Source: CBDCYS01 sp965226245 (GTDB lineage: Bacteria; Acidobacteriota; Terriglobia; Bryobacterales; UBA6623). From it: a DNA stretch of 64,000 bases. Below the pieces are notes generated by a model. That model did no database searches and was not told the origin of the DNA. It saw only the letters and a list, made by a program, of their open reading frames with translations. Both the position numbers and the translations under genes were made by a program. Where the stretch lies: positions 62,001 to 126,000 of the forward strand of contig CBDDCL010000015.1 in NCBI GenBank assembly GCA_965226245.1, in the 5' to 3' direction. The stretch's first letter is position 1. Each line of letters begins with the position of its first letter. Shown piece by piece: positions 1 to 8,842 of this stretch.

Positions 1-2
1 AA

Positions 3-329
3 TCCGGACAACCGCCGCCCGAAGACAAGCCGCTTGTCTTGATCAGCTCCCAACCGAAGGGAGACAACGGCAAGAAAGTCACGCTCCTCGGAGATGAGTT
101 TTCCGAAGGCCAGTTGCGGGACCCCCGCTTAGCCGGCCGCGAGTGGGAATTCGAGGGGGAATTCACGCCCGGCGGCAGCTTTTCCATACACAAACTCTTC
201 ACCTTGAAAGAAGGCAAACGCCATCGAGTCACCTACTATTGCGAGGTCTGCCACATCTACACCCACGAGCCCGGCCGCTGCATGTGTTGCCAGGACGAGA
301 CCGAACTCCAGGAAATCCCTGAAGAATGA
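3..329 (+). CDS. C-terminal part of a Cys-rich hypothetical protein (5' end outside window)
   Basis: The frame is open from the first complete codon of the window, so the true start lies upstream; the internal TTG near base 39 is not a convincing start. The 108 visible residues are hydrophilic. They end in a Cys cluster, CEVCHIYTHEPGRCMCC, whose spacing (CxxC then CxCC) suggests a small zinc-binding or disulfide-bonded fold. The stop overlaps the next gene's start as ATGA, so the two are probably translationally coupled. I do not recognise a named family and infer no function beyond possible metal binding. Confidence 0.6.
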   Translation, partial: SGQPPPEDKPLVLISSQPKGDNGKKVTLLGDEFSEGQLRDPRLAGREWEFEGEFTPGGSFSIHKLFTLKEGKRHRVTYYCEVCHIYTHEPGRCMCCQDETELQEIPEE

Positions 330-1390
330 TTCGACTCCGTCGCGCCGCAGCTTGGCTTCCAGTATTTATCTCCATGACTCTCCCGGCTCAAACTTACTCC
401 GCTCGAAAGACAACCGTGGACGGGGTTTCGGTCATCGAGTTGTCCGACGCCTCGCGGAACACAACCGTCTCGATCGTTCCCTCGGTTGGCAACATCGCCT
501 ACCGCATGGACGTGAATGGCAAGAACGCCTTCTGGTTTCCCTTCGATTCGGTCAAGGATCTCGCCGCCAACCCTAAGCTTTGCGGAAACCCGTTTCTGGC
601 CCCCTGGGCGAACCGCCTCGACGAAGAAGCTTTCCACGCGAATGGAAGGAAGTACCGGCTCAACCCCGACCTGGACAACTTTCGAAAGGACGGTAACCAC
701 CTGCCGATTCACGGTCTGCTGCTCTATGCCTCGGCCTGGGAAGTTGTTTCGCTCAGCGCGAACAGCGAAAGCGCCCACGTAACCAGCCGGTTGGAGTTTT
801 CCCGCCACGCCGATTGGATGGCGCAGTTTCCCTTTGCGCACACGATCGAGATGACCTACCGGCTGCGCGGCGGCTCGCTGGAAGTGCATACTCGCATCGA
901 CAACATCGGCGCGCAAACGATGCCGCTTTCGGTGGGCTACCATCCCTACTTCCAGCTCCATGACGCACCACGCCATGATTGGACCGTCCGGCTGGGAGCC
1001 GAGCGAGTCTGGACTCTGAGCGACAAGCTGATCCCGACCGGCGAGACAAAGCAGATTCAAGATGTCCTGGGGGATCCTGCCAACCTGCCGCTCAAGGGAC
1101 TCTTTCTCGATCACGTGTTGGGCAGTCTGTTGCGTGACGATGAGGGTGGCGCGTCGTTTTCCGTTGAGGGCGCCCGGCAAAAAATCGAGGTCGTTTATGG
1201 GCCGAAATACCGCGCCGCAGTTGTTTACGCGCCCACCGGCAAGGATCAAAACTTCATCTGCTTCGAGCCCATGAGCGGCATCACCAACGCCTTCAACCTC
1301 GCTCATCGCGGAATCTACAAAGACCTGCAAACCATTCCCCCCGGTCAAGCCTGGGAAGAAAGCTACTGGATCCGCCCCACCGGATTTTAA
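326..1390 (+). CDS. secreted aldose 1-epimerase (galactose mutarotase family)
   Basis: This 354-residue protein matches the GalM fold, which interconverts alpha and beta anomers of aldoses. The expected catalytic landmarks are visible: His129 in PIHG, His206 in GYHPYF and Glu314 in CFEP, the last being the likely catalytic base. Residues 1-22 (basic start, hydrophobic stretch, AQT) look like a signal peptide, so it probably acts in the periplasm on sugars released outside the cytoplasm. The ATG overlaps the upstream stop by ATGA. Length is usual for the family. Its substrate is not evident from the sequence. Confidence 0.9.
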   Translation: MIRLRRAAAWLPVFISMTLPAQTYSARKTTVDGVSVIELSDASRNTTVSIVPSVGNIAYRMDVNGKNAFWFPFDSVKDLAANPKLCGNPFLAPWANRLDEEAFHANGRKYRLNPDLDNFRKDGNHLPIHGLLLYASAWEVVSLSANSESAHVTSRLEFSRHADWMAQFPFAHTIEMTYRLRGGSLEVHTRIDNIGAQTMPLSVGYHPYFQLHDAPRHDWTVRLGAERVWTLSDKLIPTGETKQIQDVLGDPANLPLKGLFLDHVLGSLLRDDEGGASFSVEGARQKIEVVYGPKYRAAVVYAPTGKDQNFICFEPMSGITNAFNLAHRGIYKDLQTIPPGQAWEESYWIRPTGF

Positions 1391-1522
1391 GACCGCGCCC
1401 TAGCTACTTTCCGGCGCAAAAAGGAGCGGTCCGGTCAGCTAAATACAGCGGTTGGCCGGCCGGGAAACGGACGAAACGACGAAAAGATTTAGGACAAATA
1501 GGCACGATTTGTGGTATAATAA

Positions 1523-1807
1523 GGATTAACCACCCTGCGCCACCGCCAGCGCTGCTTGTTCGAACCCCTCTTCCCCGAAAATCCGCTGGATTTTCCCCGC
1601 TACGGGAAGGAAGATCCGCGAGTGCCGATTTTCATGTTCCGGCTGGGCACGATCGACCCGGCGCGCATGCAGGAATCACAAAGGCCCGGCGGCAAGCCAC
1701 TGCCATCGCTGCACTCGGCCTTTTTCTGGCCCCTGCCAAGACCCACGATCGCAACCGGGGTAAAGGGCATGACGGCGGCTGTGCTGGAGCTGATGAATAG
1801 TAGGTAG
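1523..1807 (+). pseudogene. C-terminal remnant of an M20-type amidohydrolase/peptidase
   Basis: This open frame lacks a proper start and carries the tail signature of M20 amidohydrolases. It reads FRLGTIDPAR, then PLPSLHSAFF with the conserved late His, then a TGVKGMTAAVLELM helix. Everything N-terminal, including the other metal ligands, is absent, and the upstream frame is closed by TAA at 1520. A TATAAT hexamer at 1515-1520 just before it is probably coincidental. I infer a decayed fragment with no activity. The family call rests on remembered motif order only. Confidence 0.45.
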
Positions 1808-2133
1808 CCGGCGCCATTCGACCGCCTAAGACCGAAGCTCTCGATTTTGGATTCGGCAGCCGCGACATGACCCCCGCCCGCGAAACGATCGCGTTCTACC
1901 GCACCGACGGGCGCAACTGGCCACAAGAAAAGACTCTCTACCTGCTCCCCATCTTCAACGGCGGCTGCCCCTGGCCCCGCGAATACTGGCTAGCCCGTGG
2001 CTTGCGCGGAGCGAGCAAACCCCCAAAATCCTCTATTGGGCCTTCGATCAGTTCTGCCTATTCTCCTGGGAACCGGGCGTCCCAACGCGTGGTGACCGTA
2101 TGCAGAGCGTCTGAAACTCCACGCGCTTGTTAG
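1804..2133 (+). pseudogene. unrecognised decayed coding remnant
   Basis: The frame directly after the M20 remnant is open and has coding-like content (LDFGFGSRD, then ETIAFYRTDGRNWP and EKTLYLLPIFNGG). From about 2020 the coding-like signal moves to another frame (KILYWAFDQFCLFSWEPG), which suggests a frameshifted gene fragment. No family recognised. It could still be chance open frame in GC-rich DNA. Confidence 0.2.
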
Positions 2134-2139
2134 ATCCCA

Positions 2140-2619
2140 CTACAGCTCGTGTCGGACACGGTGCCACTCGCGCTTGAACACGCGCCGCGACAAATCCGTG
2201 ACCGAATCGTGTGCTTCGCTGAAGTCTTTGCTCGCATAGGACGGCGACTCGGCCGCTATGACAAGCTTTCTAATCTGATCAAGAAGTTCCTGATGATCAC
2301 TCTCGGGCGGACTCAACATCAGTCGAATCTTCTGCTCGAGGAACATCATCCTACGAAACCTGCCGACCAGCTCGGCACTGCCCTCTTCCGTGTCATCGTC
2401 AACACCTGCGACGTACAGGTGTTGCGCTTCACTCGAGAGTTCGGCAATCAGATCGAGAAGCGACTCAATCCACTGTCGGCGCATGGGTCCGATGGTCTGC
2501 TTGTTGGCCGCGTGGAAAGATGCCTGAATCTGCAATTTGGTTACACGCCACGCAACCAAAGGCCCAACGAAAACGGCAAGCGCCGCGACGACTAGAGCCA
2601 GCGTTTCGGTCGATTCCAT
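2140..2619 (-). CDS. small membrane-anchored hypothetical protein
   Basis: I chose the ATG at 2619 (MESTETLALVV, 159 residues) over a longer frame because the upstream extension is Cys/Arg-rich and not hydrophobic. Residues 5-27 form one strong transmembrane helix; the rest is a charged, mostly helical cytoplasmic domain (RRQWIESLLDLIAELSSEAQ, LEQKIRLMLSP). Proteins of this architecture are common as hypothetical genes near defence or accessory loci, but no catalytic motif is visible. It stands alone, convergent with the debris upstream, and no function can be assigned. Confidence 0.6.
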   Translation of the reverse strand: MESTETLALVVAALAVFVGPLVAWRVTKLQIQASFHAANKQTIGPMRRQWIESLLDLIAELSSEAQHLYVAGVDDDTEEGSAELVGRFRRMMFLEQKIRLMLSPPESDHQELLDQIRKLVIAAESPSYASKDFSEAHDSVTDLSRRVFKREWHRVRHEL

Positions 2620-3000
2620 GGCAAATCCCCTGCCAGCGGGCCGATGACTAAAACATATGAAGCACCGGCTCCGAACGGGGCACGTCAATTATTCCATACA
2701 CGTCCACTGAAGCGCGCCCCTTAACCAACGCACGCCATAAGGAGAGAAAGACGGCAACGCGTTGTGTTCGAAGACTTCCCTGGGAGGATGAGCGGTCCAG
2801 AAGGATCGGAGGAACCTTCGGGCCGTTGTTCCTTAGCCCACTCGTCTCCCCAGGGCGAACAGTCCATCGAGCAGTTCCTATGGACGACGATTTACTTCGC
2901 GCTGTCGTGCACGAGCCCTTAGATCAGCCGGGCCACTCAGAGACAAACCGGCTCACGCCCAAACGACCCGGCCCCTCGGAACTGACCTAGGCTATAGGTC
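2620..3000. other. intergenic region ending in an inverted repeat before the TIR gene
   Basis: No gene seen. The last 17 bases (2984-3000) form an inverted repeat, GACCTA-5-TAGGTC, directly abutting the ATG at 3001. It could be an operator or a structured start region for the TIR/pentapeptide gene. No clear Shine-Dalgarno sequence precedes that ATG. Confidence 0.4.
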
Positions 3001-4448
3001 ATGGCCAACCAAGACCATCTGGCGATTCTCCGTGTCGCTGCCAAGTGAAAATGTCCTAAATGTGCCAAGTAGAAATGTCCTATTGACAGAGTCACCCTGG
3101 AAGGGTGAGCAGGCGCGAGCTTCCGGTGGCCGCCGGGGAGATGCGCCCGCCGATAGGCTGAGTTGGCGGGCGCTGCTAAACCAAAATTCGATTGGGAGCG
3201 CCGGGCAAACGGCGCCCGGCGATAGTCGCGTTGGCCCAGCCCAAGGCCTCAGCTCCGAGACTTCACCAAAGCAATCCCGCCCACAAACACAGACGCGGCT
3301 GTGAGCTGGCCGAATGGGTCAGCAGCACTCACTCGCAGCGTCATGCCCAACCGGCGAGTGCCTCGCCACGGCCCCTCCAGCCGCCCCGCCCCAACCGGAC
3401 ATTTCTACTTGGCAGCGAATAGGACATTTCTATTTGGCGTTGACATCTGGCGATTCTCCGCAAAGGCGTCAAGGCCTGGAATCAATGGCGGCTCGACAAC
3501 GCCACGCTACGGCCCGACCTCTCGGAGGCGCAGCTCCGCTGGGCTGACCTCAGCGGGGCGAACCTCAGCGGGGCGAACCTCCGCGAGGCGAACCTCACGG
3601 AGGCGAGGCTGCGCGACGCGAGCCTCGGCCGGGCAGACCTCCGTCGGGCGGACCTGCGCTGGACGGACTTCTTCATGGCGTTCCTCTGCAGTGCAAACCT
3701 CCACGGGGCACACCTCACCGGGGCAGACTTCAGCGAGGCAGCCCTCTTTCAGGCCGACATTGGCGAAGCGAGAATCCAAGAGACAATTTTTGCAAATATG
3801 AGCCTCAAGGGCGTGAAAGGAATCGACACAGTTGTTCATGAAGGTCCGTCCACCATTGGCATCGACACCCTCTACAAATCGGGCGCGGGCAACATCCCAG
3901 AAAAATTCTTGCTCAGTGCGGGCGTCCCTCAGGAATTCATCGACTACCTTCCCCCGTCTCTTCGCGAGGACCCGATCCAGTTCTATTCGTGCTTCGTCAG
4001 CTACTCCAGCAAGGACGAGCAGTTCGCACGGCGCCTGCAGGCTGATTTGCGAGCCTCTAAAGTCCGTGTCTGGTTTGCCCCGGAGGACATGAAGACCGGC
4101 GACCGCATCCGCGACCGAATCGACGAAACCATCCGGATCTACGACAAGCTGCTGATCGTGCTTTCCGAGGCGTCTATCAACAGCGATTGGGTGGAAACTG
4201 AAGTCGAAACCGCCCTCGAAAAAGAGCAGGACATCAAGAGCGAGGACAACCCCCGGCCCACCGTGCTATTCCCCATCCGCACCGACAGCGCCACAGAAAA
4301 ATCCAACCTCGCCTGGGTCCGCAAAATCCGCCGCGAACGCCACATCACCGACTTCTCCGCCTGGAAAGACCACGACAAATACAAGAAGGCACTCGATCGA
4401 CTGCTGCGCGACTTGAAGGCATCCGAGCCGCCATCCGGGAAGCGATGA
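3001..4448 (+). pseudogene. pentapeptide-repeat + TIR-domain protein, interrupted by a miniature element
   Basis: The gene starts MANQDHLAILR at 3001 and is cut after codon 10 by a 413-bp element plus a 15-bp target duplication (428 bp). Removing them restores one frame of 339 codons: LRKGVKAWNQW, then a pentapeptide-repeat block (ADLSGANLSGANL, roughly residues 30-110), then a TIR domain from about residue 185. The TIR part shows FVSYSSKDE, a WFAPEDMKTG loop and SDWVETEVE, where Glu258 sits at the position of the NADase glutamate. TIR domains in bacteria commonly cleave NAD in anti-phage immunity or signalling. An internal ATG at 3675 could still give a TIR-only protein of 257 residues. The native role is not known. 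Confidence 0.85.
3033..3445. mobile_element. 413-bp miniature inverted-repeat element (IS481-like ends)
   Basis: The ends are TGTC...GACA. Each end carries two copies of a TGCCAAGTAGAAATGTCC-like motif (left near 3040 and 3063-3081, right 3397-3414 and 3420-3438) in inverted orientation. The flanks are a perfect 15-bp direct repeat, TCTGGCGATTCTCCG (3018-3032 and 3446-3460). No transposase is encoded inside. TGT/ACA ends with a long target duplication fit IS481-family elements; doubled terminal repeats are also known in IS21. Confidence 0.85.
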
Positions 4449-4508
4449 TCGAAGAGCGTATGAACCGTAGTCGGCGAGAGGGGATCGGGCTCTAGCCGAG
4501 CCGACCAT

Positions 4509-5663
4509 CTACTGCTTGCGATCGCCCGACAACAAGCGCGATAAGAGGGTGGCCGCAGTTGCACCAGCTGCGTCGTCCTTGACGATTCCCGTGCTCGCTG
4601 GACGAAAGAGCGTTTCCAGAATGAGCTTTCTATTCGACGGATCGAGTCCTGACTCGCTCCGTAGAAGGGACAGGTACGTATTAGCCATGGTCACACGCTC
4701 CTCCGCATCGGTCAGGAGGTGGAGATTGCTAAGTAGTACGCGCGAGAGAATGCGCACGGGCCAGATCAAAAAAGCGGCAATCCCACCGAGCAAAGCGAGG
4801 GGCCAGTACCCCAAGTCCTTCGGAATCTCGCCAGCCCACATATCAGGAAGAATCACGAAGGACGCACCGCCCACTAGTGCGAGGACTCCCACAACAGAAA
4901 TTATGAAGGCCCAGGCGAAGGTCTTGGACCGTTTCTTGTGGATCTTCACCCGCCCCTCCCAGTAGGCCACCGGCGCTTGGAGAGCGAGCTTCTCATCGTA
5001 CGTTTTCGCGATGGCTTCGAGCTCCAAACGCCCTTTTTCCAGAACTTCGTCGAACCGTTCCACTTGTTGCGCTCGGAGCTTTTGGATGTCGGTCTGCAAT
5101 CCCTCAAAGTCGTCTCGAAACCGCGAGTATTCACGCTTCGAAGATCCAGAGAAACTTTCCCACTGACTTCGTACTTGTTCGAGGGCCTTTTTCTCTGCCC
5201 GTGCAGTTTCGTCGGAAAGGCCGGCGTCAAAGGCCGCCGCATACACGAAGCCCTTGATTGCCATCGTTACGGTGAGTGGGACGTCCTTCCCTAGAAAAAC
5301 GAGCCACGCGAAGGCTGCGACCCCCTTGTCACCCTTATCGCTGAGCGCCTTGACGTACTGCGCGCGGGGGTTTGACCTGCGAAGCCAAACGGATTCGTTT
5401 GATGCGACGAAACCTTCAGCACTCTGCTTGAGCCTTTGGCGCTCCGCATCATCCGGTGCGGACTGCCACTCTTTAGCAATATTTGGAAGTTTCTTTAGGA
5501 ACCCTTCGAGTTGATTAGAGGGCCCTTGGATGGCGCCGTGGACGTTTGCCGCCCGTAACCAGTCCCAGAAGACTAGTTCCGCCTTAAAGAAATCATTGAG
5601 TTCGTCGAGATCCGCGAAGACGAGCTTGTCGCCGCTCGGCAGATCGAATTCGATGCGCGTCAT
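4509..5663 (-). CDS. DUF6161-like membrane protein
   Basis: The protein is 384 residues from the ATG at 5663 (MTRIEFDLPSG); a GTG six codons earlier is possible. It has an N-terminal acidic region, a long charged probable coiled coil in the middle (FRDDFEGLQTDIQKLRAQQ), two transmembrane helices in the C-terminal half (AFIISVVGVLALVGGASFV and GYWPLALLGGIAAFLIWPV), then a tail with MANTYLSLLRSESGL and FRPASTGIVKDD. This arrangement matches what I recall of DUF6161, a family of unknown function. It converges on the broken TIR gene with a 60-bp gap, so they are neighbours but not co-transcribed. Confidence 0.65.
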   Translation of the reverse strand: MTRIEFDLPSGDKLVFADLDELNDFFKAELVFWDWLRAANVHGAIQGPSNQLEGFLKKLPNIAKEWQSAPDDAERQRLKQSAEGFVASNESVWLRRSNPRAQYVKALSDKGDKGVAAFAWLVFLGKDVPLTVTMAIKGFVYAAAFDAGLSDETARAEKKALEQVRSQWESFSGSSKREYSRFRDDFEGLQTDIQKLRAQQVERFDEVLEKGRLELEAIAKTYDEKLALQAPVAYWEGRVKIHKKRSKTFAWAFIISVVGVLALVGGASFVILPDMWAGEIPKDLGYWPLALLGGIAAFLIWPVRILSRVLLSNLHLLTDAEERVTMANTYLSLLRSESGLDPSNRKLILETLFRPASTGIVKDDAAGATAATLLSRLLSGDRKQ

Positions 5664-6639
5664 TTGTTCCAATCTGGCCACCTGATAGCAAGGTGGGTTG
5701 GCCCACCTTCACCGCTATTATCTAGGGAACGACCCAAAGATGATACCGCGGTGGAAAGGTACGTAGTTATGCTTTTCGTCGATAATTCAGAAAATTGCGC
5801 AAGCGTAGTTTCGAAGTCTTCGCTGGGCGGGGCGAGCCCCGGTCCGGAACGAGAGCGGGCCGGTGTATCCTTGCCTCGCGGCACGGCCATTCCTGAGTGA
5901 AATTTGGCTCGGACAATCCCGCTCATCTAGGCACGCGACACGTCGTGTCCCGGAATCGGCGACCTCCTGGAACCCGTAACTCCCAAAACTCGCCATTCCG
6001 GGGAAGTAGGGGGAAGTAGGGACAGAGCCCGAATAAAGAATCTTTACCCGTCCGATCCGAAAGTTGGGGGAAACCGGGGAAACCGCGGAAACTGGGACAG
6101 CCTCAATTATCAAACCCACGGTCATCGGGGAGAGCGGCTGAGCTCTTTCCGGGGCCGGGGAGGAGCAAGGAGGATTCGCTGCGATGTCGAACGCTTGTGA
6201 ATCCGGAACGCTTGTGGGAATCCGGGAGTCCAGAAATTTAATAATGGCCCGCGGTGGAGCGTAGCGGAACCCCGGGCAACTCCCCCCACAGTCATCTTCG
6301 GCGCAAGGCCGGTCCTGCGGCCTTGCGGGGCCTGGGGCGGGCAACAAAACCAGCCGTTCCCAACGGCTGGCCCCGCCCAGCCCGCGAAAATGCCCCCCAT
6401 CCGCTGGATTCAAATACAGAGGCCCTCAACAATCAGGCAACTTATGGAAATCGTCCGCGCCTTTGCGGCTGTTACGCCAACGCTTACGCCAATCCCCAAC
6501 CCGTCACGATACCCCGATCTCCAAGAAACCAGTCACGCTCGTCCAAGAATTTTAATCTCTTTAAAACCATGCACTTAGCAAAACCGCGCCTTGCATCCCC
6601 GCCATCACCCGCTAGCCTGAATATAAGGACCAGCACAAT
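5664..6639. other. long intergenic region with G-rich micro-repeats
   Basis: No convincing gene is seen; open frames here lack starts or domain content. At about 6000-6105 there are short G-rich tandem blocks (GGGAAGTAGGG twice, GGGGAAACC variants), each followed by a GGGACAG motif resembling the REP-like motif seen elsewhere in the window. Confidence 0.4.
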
Positions 6640-7398
6640 ATGAGCAAACCACGTAGCGCCTATACCTCCAACGTCCGCCGCGACGGACTCACCCCCAGCC
6701 AAGAGCGCGCCATCCGAGCCATGCTCACCGCGCGCTCCATCGCCGCCGCCGCGCGCCAGGCCGGCGTCGGTCAAAGCACCCTGCGCCGCTGGCTCCGCGA
6801 GGACCACAACTTCCAAAACAAACTGCGCCAGTTCCGCGAGCAAGCCCTCTCGCACGCCGCCCTGATGCTTCAGCAAGGCGCGGCCCGAGCCGTCGCCATC
6901 ATGTACGAACTCATCCAATCCGGCCGTCCCATCGAACCCGGACGAGTCACGCTCATTCGCACCGCCATCGAGTACGCCTTCCGCTCAGCCGTCTATTGTG
7001 ACATCATCGAACGCGTCAAGGCCCTCGAGAAGGCCCAGCCCGCCGACCGCAATCCGCGGCCAACACCCGCCCGAATCCAACCCCAAAACGGAGCCGCGCG
7101 CGTCAGCAAGCGGTTTCCACTAGTGAGCGATCAGCCAGTGTGGCAGACAAGCACTTCGCAAAACCCCCAGCCGCAAAAAGTGAATTTCCCGAGACCTGCT
7201 CGAAGCAGTTCAAGCCCGACAGTCAAACAAAGGCGGAATTTTCGTGGATCTGCTCATACCTGCTCACTCCGCACTCCCGGAAGACCCCGCGAGGTTGCTC
7301 CGGCGCGTCATGAGGTGCTCGCTCCCAGCTGCAATGCGAGCGGAACGTGGAGCCGGCGGCATTGCACAAAAGGGCTCCGTCCATTCCCCTCCCGGTAG
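6640..7398 (+). CDS. helix-turn-helix protein (phBC6A51-like)
   Basis: The N-terminal third is a clear DNA-binding helix-turn-helix: DGLTPSQERAIRAML, then AAAARQAGVGQSTLRRWL. A helical segment follows (FREQALSHAALMLQQGAARA...), then a low-complexity basic tail from about residue 130 that overlaps a dispersed repeat (7220-7272). Such proteins resemble phage small-terminase or transposon accessory HTH proteins and are multi-copy in Acidobacteria. Two relatives lie at 11.5-11.9 kb and 12.2-12.6 kb. The real protein may end before the repetitive tail. Role unknown; DNA binding is likely. Confidence 0.6.
   Translation: MSKPRSAYTSNVRRDGLTPSQERAIRAMLTARSIAAAARQAGVGQSTLRRWLREDHNFQNKLRQFREQALSHAALMLQQGAARAVAIMYELIQSGRPIEPGRVTLIRTAIEYAFRSAVYCDIIERVKALEKAQPADRNPRPTPARIQPQNGAARVSKRFPLVSDQPVWQTSTSQNPQPQKVNFPRPARSSSSPTVKQRRNFRGSAHTCSLRTPGRPREVAPARHEVLAPSCNASGTWSRRHCTKGLRPFPSR
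7220..7272 (+). repeat. dispersed repeat A, copy 1
   Basis: It contains AACAAAGGCGGAATTTT followed by a GATCTGCTCATACCTGCTC-like stretch. Other copies are at 11300-11350 (reverse), 11575-11630 (reverse) and 51881-51938 (forward). By eye the forward copies agree at well over three quarters of positions. Confidence 0.65.
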
Positions 7399-7521
7399 GT
7401 AGGTTGGGCAAACCGGGACGCAAACCGGGACAGGCAAACCGGCCCTTGTTCTATAATTAATTCGGCATCCTGATAGCCACGGCAACGTTGGGCAGGCCTC
7501 GCCGGCTGGTGTACGCGTTGG

Positions 7522-7616
7522 CGAAAAAAGGGGACAGCCAGCCAATTTCCTTTCGAGGAAGCGCTGATTTTAAAATGGATTGGAGAAGCGGAAATTGGTG
7601 GCAGTCCCCCTTTTAC
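7522..7616. repeat. palindromic REP-like element
   Basis: Left arm 7526-7550 (AAAAGGGGACAGCCAGCC then AATTTCC) pairs with right arm 7590-7614 (GGAAATTGGTGGCAGTCC then CCCTTTT) around a 39-base loop. The GGGGACAGCC core recurs elsewhere in the window. It lies 48 bp before the FkbM start codon and could affect its transcript. A decayed RAYT transposase at 13.2 kb is a plausible former mobiliser. Confidence 0.6.
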
Positions 7617-7663
7617 GCCCGAGCACACTTTTGCCACGGGCTGCTAGGAGAGCGGTACACCGA

Positions 7664-8812
7664 ATGACTCCCTCAACACGCGTTCGGCTCACCATCCTGT
7701 CTGCCGTTTTGGTTACCCTCGTTGGCGGCTGGATCTGGATCCACGATACGCCGCTTCTGTTAGCGCTTGTGCTCACGGCGGGGTTGATCTGGGCCCGCCG
7801 GCCGAAAACCGCGGTCGTAGTTGCGGTAGTGCTAGTGGCGCTCGGTTTGTATTGGTCTACGCAGGACATCACCGGTTGCTCAGTGTGGTGGAAGGGCAGA
7901 ATCGCCTATTCCAAGGCCAAGGGAGAATTGCCGTACGTGGGCTGGAACGACGTTGTGCGGGCCGTTTTCTCACGCTGCTACGGCTTGGCATGGCCGCATC
8001 CGGGGGTCGCTGAGCGAGTGAACAGGGTGGAAACCAAGGTGCTCAACGGGCGGGACTGCGAGTTGTACCGTACCGACCTGGGAAATTTCTGGATCCCAGC
8101 GCCGGGCAACGCTCAGTTGAGTTTCTTGATCTGGGAAATGAGCATTCAACAGGTGTACGAAAACGGCGCAGTCCGAATTCGTCCCGGTGACACCGTGGTT
8201 GATTGCGGGGCGCATGTCGGCGTTTTTACCCGCTACGCCTTGAGCCGGGGCGCCGGGAAAGTTGTGGCGATTGAACCTGAGCCCACCAACATTGCCTGTT
8301 TGGAGGCCAATTTCGCGCCGGAGATCGCTTCCGGAAAGGTTGTCTTGATCAAAGCCGGAGTGTGGGACGAGAAGACGAATCTAGCTCTCAGGGTCACTCC
8401 CGGGCATTCAGGATCTCACCGCTTTGGCGATCATGCCGGAGACTCGCACCTAGACGGCATCCCGGTGTTACCGTTGGATGAAATAGTCGAGCAGCATGGG
8501 CTGGAGCGCGTCGATTTCATCAAGATGGACATCGAGGGAGCGGAGGCGCGGGCCTTACGCGGGGCCACGCAAACACTCCGCCGGTTCAGGCCTCGCATGG
8601 CCATTTGCACCTACCACGGGGCGCAGGATCCCCGAACGATACCCCAGGTCGTTCACTCCATCAGCGAGGAATACCTAATCCAAGGGCGGGACGTGGAAAA
8701 TCAGTGGTTCATGGTTCGTCCCAAGGTCCTTTTTTTCGACGCAAGGCCGGTGCGCGGCCTAACGTCATCCTCCGCCACGTTCGATTTGAACGAGAAAAGG
8801 TTCCGGCCTTAA
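7664..8812 (+). CDS. FkbM-family methyltransferase with N-terminal membrane segments
   Basis: I chose the ATG at 7664 (382 residues) because AGGAG lies at 7646-7650; the longer upstream frame runs through a palindromic repeat. Residues 9-66 hold three hydrophobic segments, so it is probably membrane-anchored. The FkbM SAM-binding core follows: DTVVDCGAHVGVFTRYAL (about 176-193), VVAIEPEP (200-207) and DFIKMDIEGAE near 285. FkbM enzymes O-methylate sugars or polyketide hydroxyls, so a glycan substrate is plausible. An SGNH hydrolase gene starts 30 bp downstream, suggesting a two-gene unit for surface-glycan modification. Confidence 0.85.
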   Translation: MTPSTRVRLTILSAVLVTLVGGWIWIHDTPLLLALVLTAGLIWARRPKTAVVVAVVLVALGLYWSTQDITGCSVWWKGRIAYSKAKGELPYVGWNDVVRAVFSRCYGLAWPHPGVAERVNRVETKVLNGRDCELYRTDLGNFWIPAPGNAQLSFLIWEMSIQQVYENGAVRIRPGDTVVDCGAHVGVFTRYALSRGAGKVVAIEPEPTNIACLEANFAPEIASGKVVLIKAGVWDEKTNLALRVTPGHSGSHRFGDHAGDSHLDGIPVLPLDEIVEQHGLERVDFIKMDIEGAEARALRGATQTLRRFRPRMAICTYHGAQDPRTIPQVVHSISEEYLIQGRDVENQWFMVRPKVLFFDARPVRGLTSSSATFDLNEKRFRP

Positions 8813-8842
8813 AGCAGGGCCGTTACGCGACCGGCAGGGCTA

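Noticed and set aside
257..1348. 363-codon minus-strand frame opposite the mutarotase
   Set aside because: The plus-strand gene has catalytic motifs, a signal peptide and an ATGA junction; the minus frame has no family features and is a GC-rich shadow.
3482..3830. CRISPR-like periodicity in the 3.5-3.8 kb region
   Set aside because: The 15-base periodicity is the codon pattern of pentapeptide repeats.
3507..3839. Pentapeptide-like minus-strand frames opposite the TIR gene
   Set aside because: The periodic sequence of the real pentapeptide repeats gives periodic shadow frames on both strands.
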